Shown here: positions 1-6,461 of the stretch, in pieces
Position numbering within the stretch: the stretch's first letter is position 1
Layout of the letters: each line of letters opens with the position of its first letter
NCBI GenBank assembly: GCA_025061975.1
Contig: JANXBB010000090.1
Location: 1-13,498 of the forward strand
DNA length: 13,498 nucleotides
Origin: Caldifarciminota bacterium
GTDB taxonomy: Bacteria; Hydrothermota; Tepidihabitantia; Tepidihabitantales; CAIPLT01
Direction: 5' to 3'
Program-made: the position numbers and the translations under genes
Notes under the pieces: generated by a model
What the model saw: the letters and a program-made list of their open reading frames with translations, nothing else
Databases searched by the model: none
What the model was told of the DNA's origin: nothing

Positions 1-1210
1 GAAAAAAGATAAAAATTACTAGTTCTTGTAACACTAATGCAATTGCTGTTCCCAAGGCTCCTAATAGGGGAACAAAAATAGCATTTGATATTAAATTAGC
101 AACAAACCCTTTGCTTACAACTGAAATATAAATTTGCTGTCTGTTTTGAGCAATTACTGTGGTTGTAAAAATGCTATTTAACATTGTAATCAGAAGAAAC
201 CAGATAAGTACTTGAATAAGTTGGGCACTTTTAAGATAATTTTTTCCGTATACGAACACTATCAAGTCTTGATGTAAAATAAAAGTGATTACTGATATCG
301 GGAGTGCAATTACAAAAATTAGTTTATTGATTTTATTTATTAATGATAACAATTTGTCTTTAGAAAACTGAGTATAGCGAGAAATTATCGGGAATGTTGT
401 ATTATTAACGACTCGGTCAAAAATTAAAAGAAAAGAGAGAATCTTAAAACTTGCACTATAAAAACCTACTTCAGTAGAAGTTTTAATTAATCCTAAAAAG
501 ATTACGTTAAAATTTAATGAAAACTGAATGAAAAGTGTTCCTAAACCGAAAGGTAAAGCATTTTTTATTAAATGCCACCATCGTTTAAGCCAAACGTCAA
601 GTTCAAACTTAATATCAGTTAAAGTACTATTGCCTAAATAGCTTATAAGCAAAAAAATTGTTCCTAATAAATTGCTCAGAAAGAAAAATAGCGGAATTTG
701 GTTTATTTCCGTAGGCCCTTTTATAAAAGCTAACGCTAAAAGGAAATAACTTACAGCAGTTATAATTTTACTGATCATGATATATCCTGCTTTTTCCCAA
801 CCCAAAAAGACCCACTCTAATGATAGCGCAGTAGGAAACAACGTTAAACTGTAAAGCACAATTAAAGTTTTAACCCTGATTTCGTGTACAATTAAAGTTG
901 CGATTATCCAAAGTATTCCGAAAACAACTGTCGCAATTAGAAAGCGCAAAGAAAGAAAATTTATAATATATTGGGCTTGATTTTTTTTAGATTCGGAAAC
1001 AGAAAGTTGTGCAATATCTCTTGTTCCTATTGAAAGTAAGCCGAAATTGGCAAAAATTGAACCAAAGGCGAAGAAGGCATAGGCAAAATTAATTTTTCCA
1101 AAGTCAGTTACTTTTAAAACTCGTGCTAAATATACAGTAGTTAAAAAATTAAAAACGTAACTTGTTCCTTCACTTAATAAAAATATAAAAAAGTTCTTAA
1201 GAGCGCGCAT
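1..1210 (-). CDS. Wzx-type polysaccharide/oligosaccharide flippase, C-terminus cut by window edge
   Basis: The first 403 codons of a very hydrophobic polytopic membrane protein are visible, starting at ATG 1210 and open to the left edge. The N-terminus carries features of the polysaccharide-biosynthesis (MATE-like Wzx/RfbX) family: a first helix, then TVYLARVLKVTDFGKINFA around residues 25-43, and GLLSIGTRDIAQ around 57-68. Many alternating hydrophobic segments follow. Family members flip undecaprenyl-linked oligosaccharides from the cytoplasmic to the periplasmic face of the inner membrane. Full-length relatives have roughly 400-500 residues, so perhaps 20 or more are missing. The start overlaps the 3' end of the upstream glycosyltransferase by 14 nt and no SD motif precedes it, so translational coupling is likely. 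The family is clear from composition, motifs and context; the exported glycan cannot be inferred. Confidence 0.85.
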   Translation of the reverse strand, partial: MRALKNFFIFLLSEGTSYVFNFLTTVYLARVLKVTDFGKINFAYAFFAFGSIFANFGLLSIGTRDIAQLSVSESKKNQAQYIINFLSLRFLIATVVFGILWIIATLIVHEIRVKTLIVLYSLTLFPTALSLEWVFLGWEKAGYIMISKIITAVSYFLLALAFIKGPTEINQIPLFFFLSNLLGTIFLLISYLGNSTLTDIKFELDVWLKRWWHLIKNALPFGLGTLFIQFSLNFNVIFLGLIKTSTEVGFYSASFKILSFLLIFDRVVNNTTFPIISRYTQFSKDKLLSLINKINKLIFVIALPISVITFILHQDLIVFVYGKNYLKSAQLIQVLIWFLLITMLNSIFTTTVIAQNRQQIYISVVSKGFVANLISNAIFVPLLGALGTAIALVLQELVIFIFF

Positions 1211-2162
1211 CGGTTTTTTTAAGCAATGTCTTAAGCAAAGAAAATTTCTCTTCCCACTCTTTAATTTTTATAGTTCGTAGTCTGCACATTTCTTCTTGCA
1301 GTTGCGGTAGTTTATTTTGAGCGTCATTTATCGCTTTAATTATTGAAGACGAATTGTTTTCAGTAAACATTGTTCCTAGAGGAAAATATTTCTTTAAAGT
1401 TTTCGTATTTGAAGTAATAAGAGGCTTTGTAAGTGATACTGCTTCATAAGCACCGCATAACACCGTATAATTACGATTAGTTAGAGCAACTATTAAATCA
1501 GCACTTTTAAGTAATGATTCATATTTTTGGAGAGATAGAAATCCGGTTATAAAAAAGTTTTCGGGCAATTTTTTTGATCTGAGTTTCTTGTTTTTTCCGG
1601 TCAGGTAAAAATCAATATGTTTAAGTTCGCGGGCAGCGTTAATTAATTCTGATATCGGTTCATCTTTGGCACCACTTGATACAATAACAATTTTAAATCG
1701 AAAATTGTTGCACGGCGGAGTAGGTGGATAAATTAAAGGGTCTTCCAAAATGACGATATTAGATGAAAGTTCAGGAATTAATGTTTGTAGGTCTTCATTA
1801 TGTATAAGTACAACTGTGGCTTTTTTTAATAATTTTTTCCCAATATTTAAATAAATTCTTTGGTAAAAATTTTGCGCCAAAAAAATTCCACTATGACAGT
1901 CGCATACTAACTTTCGGTGGAATAATTTAGTATATAATAAAGTTGGGAAAATAGCATAGAAAGGGGGAAGTTGAACAAAAATTGTTCTGGGGTTTTTAGC
2001 ACATAAATAAAAAAAAGTGATCAACATTAAAAATCCATATTGAAAAATCCGGAATATTTTATTAGAGCTTAGGTTGGGATTTAACAATTGAGCTTTAAGT
2101 ATTTGGGAAAAAACCCGGGAACGTGTTGAAGCCTGCCAGGCAATAAAGACATCTCTGTTCAT
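1197..2162 (-). CDS. Glycosyltransferase, GT-B fold, GT4-like
   Basis: This 321-residue protein is probably a cytoplasmic or membrane-associated sugar transferase that extends a lipid-linked glycan. The C-terminal half has the usual GT-B nucleotide-sugar-binding layout: a strand and loop around 157-167 (KIVIVSSGAKD), YLTGKNK at 186-192, a helix ending in KSADLIVALT at 219-228, and GAYEAVSLTKPLITS at 237-251. The last corresponds to the GT4 segment whose glutamate (E240 here) contacts the donor. A hydrophobic stretch near 43-54 could be a membrane-associating helix. The protein is shorter than typical GT4 enzymes (350-400) and divergent in the N-terminal acceptor domain. Its ATG start overlaps the preceding gene in an ATGA arrangement (2159-2162), and its end overlaps the flippase by 14 nt. 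Donor and acceptor are unknown. Confidence 0.75.
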   Translation of the reverse strand: MNRDVFIAWQASTRSRVFSQILKAQLLNPNLSSNKIFRIFQYGFLMLITFFYLCAKNPRTIFVQLPPFYAIFPTLLYTKLFHRKLVCDCHSGIFLAQNFYQRIYLNIGKKLLKKATVVLIHNEDLQTLIPELSSNIVILEDPLIYPPTPPCNNFRFKIVIVSSGAKDEPISELINAARELKHIDFYLTGKNKKLRSKKLPENFFITGFLSLQKYESLLKSADLIVALTNRNYTVLCGAYEAVSLTKPLITSNTKTLKKYFPLGTMFTENNSSSIIKAINDAQNKLPQLQEEMCRLRTIKIKEWEEKFSLLKTLLKKTDARS

Positions 2163-3355
2163 TGTTTATTTATATTGAGTTTGTAATATTTTTTTAATAG
2201 CTCATTATAGACTAAAATAGTACTTTGAGCAATATGTTTCCAATCGTAATATTTCTGAGCTAAAGTTCGGCATTCGTTATAAGCTTGGGGATTAGATAAG
2301 ATTTGTTTTACTCCGGTTGCAATTAAATGAGGCTTATAGGTACAGATTCCTAACTTGTGATAGTCTTCAGGGAAATGTTTGAGAGTGCCGGATATTACCG
2401 GAGTGTTAGTTGCTAACGCTTCAATAGTTGCAACTCCGATTCCGCCCCATTTGTTAAAGCTTGAAGAGCCCGGTAAAATAAATATATCCGCGGCTTGATA
2501 ATATGAAACTAAAGCTTCATGCTCAATTCGTGAAAGAATCTTAATTCCTACTTTTTGAGCATCCAGGTAATATGGGTCGTTTTTATCAGCTCCAATTACA
2601 ATGCATTTAATATTGGATTCCGATTTGAGTTGACAGAAGGCATTGATTAATTTGTCAGCTCCTTTATATTTGGTAAGTCGTCCCACATACAAAAGTATTC
2701 TTTCATGAACGGGAATTTTAAGCTTTTGTTTTGCTTCAGATTTGGGGAAATAAAAAAACTTATTAAAGTCAACACCCATGGTTTGAGTCTTCATCTGACT
2801 TTTGATTCCTAAATTTTTAAGAGCGTTAATACAACTTTGCGTCAAACAAAAAAAATAGTCAATATTATTTAGTGAGCGGAGCATAATGAAATTTTCAGTT
2901 AAAAGCACCGGCAAAACAGTTAGTAGTAAAGTGCGGCGTTCTAAAAGATAGAGTGGTGGAGCATCACCGTGATGCTGAGCAACAATTGGTAATTGGCCAA
3001 AGAGCTGACTAATTAGATATGTATGGTAGTTAAAAATTCCGTGCAGATGAAGAATTAAATAATTTTCTCGTTCTTTTTGTAATTGACTAATAAGAGACCG
3101 GGAAATCTCTCGGCCGTAATTTAAAAATTCGCTGGGAAATATCCGATATACAATATCATCAATTTTAAATTCAATTTGTCGCGATAGCTGTTTTTCTAAA
3201 GTCCAGATCTCAAGCTCGCAATCAAAGTTAATTTCTTTCTGTAATGCTTTTACAGTTCGTACATGCCAGCCGTCAAAAACATCGTCAATTACAAATTTTG
3301 ATGTCCAGGATGGAGAGTGGTGTAATATATGAATGATTTTTATTTTTTTCAACAC
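2159..3355 (-). CDS. Glycosyltransferase family 4 (GT-B) protein
   Basis: A 398-residue retaining-type glycosyltransferase of the GT4 group. Visible landmarks are an N-terminal acceptor domain with QHHGDAPPL at 127-135, the GVD linker at 194-196, LLYVGRLTKYKGADKLINAF at 221-240 (start of the nucleotide-sugar domain, with the phosphate-contacting R and K), and GGIGVATIEALATNTPVIS at 304-322. The second glutamate of the family E-x7-E motif is E312. The first glutamate position appears to be glycine. The start is GTG at 3355; an in-frame stop lies 12 nt further upstream, so the only near alternative is TTG at 3352. Neither has a visible SD. It sits 28 nt after the deacetylase gene and overlaps the next glycosyltransferase by 4 nt, which fits a surface-glycan operon. 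Substrates cannot be told. Confidence 0.88.
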   Translation of the reverse strand: MLKKIKIIHILHHSPSWTSKFVIDDVFDGWHVRTVKALQKEINFDCELEIWTLEKQLSRQIEFKIDDIVYRIFPSEFLNYGREISRSLISQLQKERENYLILHLHGIFNYHTYLISQLFGQLPIVAQHHGDAPPLYLLERRTLLLTVLPVLLTENFIMLRSLNNIDYFFCLTQSCINALKNLGIKSQMKTQTMGVDFNKFFYFPKSEAKQKLKIPVHERILLYVGRLTKYKGADKLINAFCQLKSESNIKCIVIGADKNDPYYLDAQKVGIKILSRIEHEALVSYYQAADIFILPGSSSFNKWGGIGVATIEALATNTPVISGTLKHFPEDYHKLGICTYKPHLIATGVKQILSNPQAYNECRTLAQKYYDWKHIAQSTILVYNELLKKYYKLNINKQ

Positions 3356-3383
3356 GGAGCAGATTTAAAAGACGAATTTATTT

Positions 3384-4274
3384 TTATGAAAATATCTGAA
3401 TTGCGACTTTGCAAGTATTGAAATGGATCTCCACAGTATCATTAAGGTCATAAGCATAACCGCCGGCTAATGTAATTGCTACCGGCACAGAGTAATTATA
3501 ACAATTTTCAAGCACAATCTGGTCACGCTTCATTAAACCCTCTTTTGTGAGGCGTAATGAGCCTAATTGATCTAATTGATAAGGATCGGCACCAGCAAGA
3601 TAGATTACTATATCAGGTTTATGATCCGGGATAATTTTAGCTACAGCATCGGACAGAAGAGAAAGATATTCAGAATCTGAAGTATAATCATCAAGTCCGA
3701 TATCCCAATCAGATTCTTCTTTTATTGGGTAAAGATGTTCTTGATGGATTGAAAAAGTAAAAACAGTAGAGTCATTTTGAAAAATTCGTGCTGTGCCGTT
3801 ACCTTGGTGGAGATCACAGTCAATGATTGCTGCTCGTTTAATTAAATTAAGCTTTTGGAGCTTTCTAATTGCTACTGCAACATCATTAACATAACAAAAT
3901 CCTTCAGCATGGTCTGCAAATGCATGATGGAAGCCTCCGCCTAAATGAATTGCGCATCTCGACTTTAAAGCTTCAAGGGAGGCAAGAATTGTCCCCTGGG
4001 CATGAATAAAAGCACTTGTGATAATCTCTTGAGTTAAAGGAAGTTCGGATCGTACGGTTCGTGCAGTCCAGCGAAGATTGAGCATATCTTCAACATATGC
4101 TGGGGTATGAACCAATTTGATATCTTCAACTGCTGCCGGCTCGGGGGTGATAAAATCTTCGGCACGGGCTAATTGTTCTTTTATAAGTCGTTCTTTTATT
4201 AACCGGTATTTTTCGGTGGGAAAAACATGGGTACCAAGATTAACTTCGTATTTATCTGAGTAAACAAATTTCAT
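3384..4274 (-). CDS. Zinc-dependent deacetylase of the histone deacetylase/AcuC superfamily
   Basis: A 296-residue arginase/deacetylase-fold enzyme expected to hydrolyse an N-acetyl amide (acetyl-lysine, acetylpolyamine or a related acyl-amide) in the cytoplasm. All catalytic landmarks of class I-like HDACs are present: the tandem His pair H116-H117 in GGGFHHAF, zinc ligands D154 and H156 in DCDLHQGNG, the third zinc ligand D230 in AGADPY, and the transition-state tyrosine Y273 in AGGY. It should therefore be active. The length is near the minimum for the family (about 300-340). ATG 4274 is preceded by AAGG 8 nt upstream and by a consensus promoter. The gene is first in an operon with two glycosyltransferases and a flippase. 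Its real substrate is unknown: acetoin-pathway AcuC, protein deacetylase, acetylpolyamine amidohydrolase and glycan-precursor deacetylase are all possible. Confidence 0.9.
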   Translation of the reverse strand: MKFVYSDKYEVNLGTHVFPTEKYRLIKERLIKEQLARAEDFITPEPAAVEDIKLVHTPAYVEDMLNLRWTARTVRSELPLTQEIITSAFIHAQGTILASLEALKSRCAIHLGGGFHHAFADHAEGFCYVNDVAVAIRKLQKLNLIKRAAIIDCDLHQGNGTARIFQNDSTVFTFSIHQEHLYPIKEESDWDIGLDDYTSDSEYLSLLSDAVAKIIPDHKPDIVIYLAGADPYQLDQLGSLRLTKEGLMKRDQIVLENCYNYSVPVAITLAGGYAYDLNDTVEIHFNTCKVAIQIFS

Positions 4275-4288
4275 AAGTTTAACCTTAT

Positions 4289-4316
4289 ATTATAGTGAAA
4301 ATAAAATTTTTGTCAA
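4289..4316 (-). promoter_or_regulatory. Consensus sigma-70-type promoter for the deacetylase/glycan operon
   Basis: Reading the minus strand, a perfect TTGACA (4316-4311) and a perfect TATAAT (4294-4289) are separated by 16 nt. Transcription should begin near 4281-4285. The deacetylase ATG is at 4274, so the 5' leader would be only about 7-11 nt and would barely contain the AAGG at 4286-4283. The operon would thus be translated from a nearly leaderless mRNA. The hexamers are seen directly; the start site is inferred. Confidence 0.75.
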
Positions 4317-4328
4317 TTGATACTGAGT

Positions 4329-4343
4329 ACAAGTAGCACTTGT
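4329..4343. repeat. Short dyad ACAAGT-AGC-ACTTGT upstream of the deacetylase promoter
   Basis: A perfect 6-bp inverted repeat with a 3-nt centre lies 13 bp upstream of the -35 hexamer of the deacetylase operon. Its position and symmetry would suit a small dimeric regulator. There is no T-run to make it a terminator. One copy of a 6-bp dyad in AT-rich DNA may be chance. Confidence 0.25.
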
Positions 4344-4376
4344 TTTGCGTAATAATTTATACCAACATATGGTTTG

Positions 4377-4404
4377 TAAAGGTCAATAATTACAACGACC
4401 TTTA
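4377..4404. repeat. 8-bp inverted repeat TAAAGGTC/GACCTTTA
   Basis: Perfect 8-bp arms (4377-4384 and 4397-4404) flank a 12-nt AT-rich centre. The right arm abuts the -35 of a possible plus-strand promoter (4403-4430). It could be an operator or an RNA hairpin. Neither strand has a following T-run, so it is not an obvious intrinsic terminator. Confidence 0.3.
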
Positions 4405-4430
4405 GACTTTTAAGTTGTAAATTTTATAAT
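4403..4430 (+). promoter_or_regulatory. Possible promoter reading into the spacer before the tRNA
   Basis: A perfect TATAAT at 4425-4430 lies 16 nt after TAGACT (4403-4408), which matches TTGACA at four of six positions. The spacer equals that of the other three promoters in the window. A start near 4437 would transcribe the otherwise unexplained spacer, including the small ORF at 4491. In AT-rich DNA a lone TATAAT is weak evidence. Confidence 0.3.
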
Positions 4431-4490
4431 CGGACGTCAAAATTTAATTCTCTGCAATTAATCAATCTTAAAATTACGTTTTTACGCAAG

Positions 4491-4586
4491 ATGAAGAGAT
4501 TAGAAATAAAGGTTATAGGATCCCCTGGACGCTATAGGGAAGCATTCTTTTTTCGGATTGAATTTTTGAGATCTTTAAATATATAG
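4491..4586 (+). other. Questionable 31-codon ORF in the intergenic spacer
   Basis: ATG 4491 to TAG 4584 would encode a basic, aromatic-rich 31-residue peptide (begins MKRLEIKVIGSPGRYREAF; ends RSLNI). I recognise no family. There is no SD (the upstream sequence is TTTTTACGCAAG). Its internal base composition is a little richer in GC than the surrounding spacer, in particular at 4518-4545. It could be a real small protein, the remnant of a decayed gene, or part of a non-coding RNA. The spacer 4275-4688 otherwise holds only promoters, short dyads and AT-rich sequence. An AT-only 8-bp hairpin (4612-4619 with 4629-4636) sits just before the tRNA promoter. Confidence 0.15.
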
Positions 4587-4637
4587 ATGCCGAATTAAGT
4601 GTCATAAGGGAAAAAATTTACCGGTTAAAAATTTTTC

Positions 4638-4665
4638 TTGACTTTTAGGAAAAATTAATTATATT
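4638..4665 (+). promoter_or_regulatory. Promoter of the tRNA-Val gene
   Basis: TTGACT (4638-4643) and TATATT (4660-4665) each match the consensus at five of six positions and are 16 nt apart. Transcription should start near 4672, about 17 nt before the mature tRNA 5' end at 4689, leaving a short leader for RNase P to remove. Confidence 0.65.
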
Positions 4666-4688
4666 TAATAATAATGAGTAGAAAAAAT

Positions 4689-4764
<76 letters not shown>

Positions 4765-4771
4765 TTAAACC

Positions 4772-4807
4772 GGGGTATGTCCTAAAACGACATACCCCAT
4801 TTTTTTT
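4772..4807 (+). terminator. Strong intrinsic terminator after tRNA-Val
   Basis: A perfect 10-bp stem, GGGGTATGTC (4772-4781) with GACATACCCC (4789-4798), closes a 7-nt loop. It is followed by A and eight T residues (4800-4807). It lies 7 nt after the tRNA 3' end and ends 8 nt before the ATG of the zinc-ribbon gene. It should stop nearly all tRNA transcription. Confidence 0.93.
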
Positions 4808-4815
4808 ATCCGAAA

Positions 4816-5538
4816 ATGCGCGAGGTCTTAGAAAAATTAGCTAAACTTCAGAGGTTAGATAATGAGTTAAAGATTTTACAAGATAAAAGTAATGACATTC
4901 CTAAAAGGATCGAAGGGCTTAAACTGACCGTTGATAACAAAAAGCAGGAAATTAAAGAATGCCAGGAAAAAATACTTAATCTCAAGAAAGAAAATAAGTT
5001 ATTAGAAGTTGAATTAAAAAGTGTTGAAGATAAAATTGTTCAATATTCAGCACAACTTTATTCGGCGAAAACCAACGAACAATATAAAGCGTTCTTGAAA
5101 GAAATTGACGCGCAGAAAAAAGAAAAAACTCGCATTGAGGATAAAATTATTGAAGTTTTAGAAAATCTCGAATTGACCGAAAAAAAGCTTAAAGAATTAG
5201 AATCGGAGCTTAAGGATACGGAAGTAATTGCTGCTGAAAATCTTAAAAAACTTGAAAAAGAAGATGCTGAAGTTAAGAAAGCAATAAAAGAACGGGAAGA
5301 GATTCGCCAAGAGTTAATTAAAGAATTAACTGCCGAGACAGTAGCAATATACGAGCGAATCCGGAAAAGTAAAAACGGTGTCGCAGTTGTCATAGTGAAT
5401 GATGAACGCTGTCAGGGCTGTTTTAATCCCCTACCAGCACAGAAGATTTTAGAGATTAAGAAAAATGATCGAATTCATTTTTGTGAATATTGCGGGCGCA
5501 TTGTAATTTCTAAAGAAATTAACAGCACATTAGCGTAA
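4816..5538 (+). CDS. Coiled-coil C4-type zinc-ribbon protein (DUF164/zf-RING_7, CdsZ-like)
   Basis: A 240-residue protein made of a long antiparallel coiled coil (about residues 1-180, very rich in K, E and L) and a C-terminal zinc ribbon. The ribbon cysteines are C199 and C202 (CQGC) and C223 and C226 (CEYC). A family hallmark, KTNEQYKAFLKEI, lies at 85-97 near the hairpin turn. This architecture and length match the widespread zf-RING_7 family. Its molecular role is not settled; nucleic-acid binding or an adaptor role is suspected. In several bacteria it neighbours an RNase HI gene, as here (next gene 3 nt on). ATG 4816 gives the family N-terminus and has no SD. Only 8 nt separate it from the T-run of the tRNA terminator, so how it is transcribed is unclear. 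Confidence 0.9.
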   Translation: MREVLEKLAKLQRLDNELKILQDKSNDIPKRIEGLKLTVDNKKQEIKECQEKILNLKKENKLLEVELKSVEDKIVQYSAQLYSAKTNEQYKAFLKEIDAQKKEKTRIEDKIIEVLENLELTEKKLKELESELKDTEVIAAENLKKLEKEDAEVKKAIKEREEIRQELIKELTAETVAIYERIRKSKNGVAVVIVNDERCQGCFNPLPAQKILEIKKNDRIHFCEYCGRIVISKEINSTLA

Positions 5539-5541
5539 CCA

Positions 5542-6030
5542 TTGTCAAAAATTACCTCAAATAAAATTACAATATATATTGATGGTTCATCTCAAGGAAA
5601 TCCTGGTCCATCGGGTATTGGGATTTATGTTCAAGGTAAGCTTCCCGGAAGTAAAAATTCGACATGGCATTTAGCACGATATATCGGTATCAGAACTAAT
5701 AATGAAGCTGAGTACGAGGCGTTACTGAATGCGTTAATATTTCTTTATAATCGACTATCCTCTGAAGCAGTTAAGAATATCCCTTATATAATTATTAAAA
5801 CCGACTCGGAACTTTTGTATAATCAGGTAGTAGGTATTTACCGAGTTCGCGATGTGAAACTTAAGAAATTATACGCGCAAGTCCAAAAACTTTTAAAAAA
5901 GCTTCCCCAGATTAATTTTCAATTAATTCCCCGAGAAGAAAACCGAATTTGCGACCGATTAGCTAAAAAAATTGTTATTCAAAAAACCCGGCATTTATTA
6001 AAAGCAAAAGAACAACCAACGATATTTTAG
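5542..6030 (+). CDS. rnhA: RNase HI-family ribonuclease
   Basis: A 162-residue RNase H-fold protein predicted to cleave the RNA strand of RNA-DNA hybrids (R-loops, primers). The four catalytic acidic residues are present: D14 in IYIDGSSQGNPGPSG, E57 in TNNEAEYEAL, D88 in IKTDSE and D138 in CDRLAKK. It lacks the basic protrusion of E. coli RNase HI, and the last motif reads PREENRICDRLA. That places it closer to the short archaeal/plant-like RVT_3 branch, so the symbol is used loosely. The start is TTG 5542, immediately after the previous stop codon (TAA 5536-5538); no ATG or GTG in frame gives an intact first strand, and no SD is seen. It lies between the zinc-ribbon gene and dUTPase with gaps of 3 and 2 nt, so coupled translation is likely. 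Confidence 0.87.
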   Translation: MSKITSNKITIYIDGSSQGNPGPSGIGIYVQGKLPGSKNSTWHLARYIGIRTNNEAEYEALLNALIFLYNRLSSEAVKNIPYIIIKTDSELLYNQVVGIYRVRDVKLKKLYAQVQKLLKKLPQINFQLIPREENRICDRLAKKIVIQKTRHLLKAKEQPTIF

Positions 6031-6032
6031 TA

Positions 6033-6461
6033 ATGAAACTAATAGTTAAGTATCTTAAATTAGAAGATGTTCCAACTCCGAAATACCAAACACCAGGAGC
6101 ATCGGGAATTGATCTCCATTCAGCTGAAGAGGTTATATTAAGACCGGGTAAGTTTAAATTAATAAGAACCGGCATTGCTTTGGAAATACCTAAAGGTTAT
6201 GAAGGTCAAATAAGGCCTAGATCAGGACTTGCAGCTAATTTTGGAATTGGAGTTTTAAATAGTCCGGGAACTATTGACTCAGATTATCGGGGTGAAATAA
6301 AAGTAATCCTTTTTAATTTCAGTAATAAATCATTTAGGATTAAGAAAGGAGATCGAATTGCTCAACTTGTGTTTAGTAAAGTATATAAAGTAGCTTTGAA
6401 AACTACAAAAAGATTACGTCCGACAAAGCGTAATCAAGGAGGTTTTGGACATACCGGTTAA
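6033..6461 (+). CDS. dut: dUTP diphosphatase (trimeric dUTPase)
   Basis: A 142-residue homotrimeric-type dUTPase that hydrolyses dUTP to dUMP and pyrophosphate, keeping uracil out of DNA and supplying dUMP for thymidylate synthesis. All five family motifs are in order: SGIDLHSA (24-31), RPRSGLA (61-67), GTIDSDYRGEIKV (79-91, with D82 as the likely catalytic base), KGDRIAQLV (105-113), and a C-terminal RNQGGFGHTG (133-142) that closes over the substrate. The length is normal. The ATG at 6033 follows the RNase H stop by 2 nt and has no SD, suggesting coupling. The TAA stop overlaps the stop codon of the convergent btuB gene within TTAA, with no terminator between them. Confidence 0.96.
   Translation: MKLIVKYLKLEDVPTPKYQTPGASGIDLHSAEEVILRPGKFKLIRTGIALEIPKGYEGQIRPRSGLAANFGIGVLNSPGTIDSDYRGEIKVILFNFSNKSFRIKKGDRIAQLVFSKVYKVALKTTKRLRPTKRNQGGFGHTG

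Noticed and set aside
1197..2162. Membrane protein from the hydrophobic stretch at residues 43-54
   Set aside because: It is a single short segment; the C-terminal GT-B motifs and operon context favour a glycosyltransferase.
4345..4491. TTGCGTAA/TTACGCAA as ends of a mobile element
   Set aside because: The arms are only 8 bp, no target-site duplication or transposase is present, and chance matches of this size are expected in AT-rich DNA.
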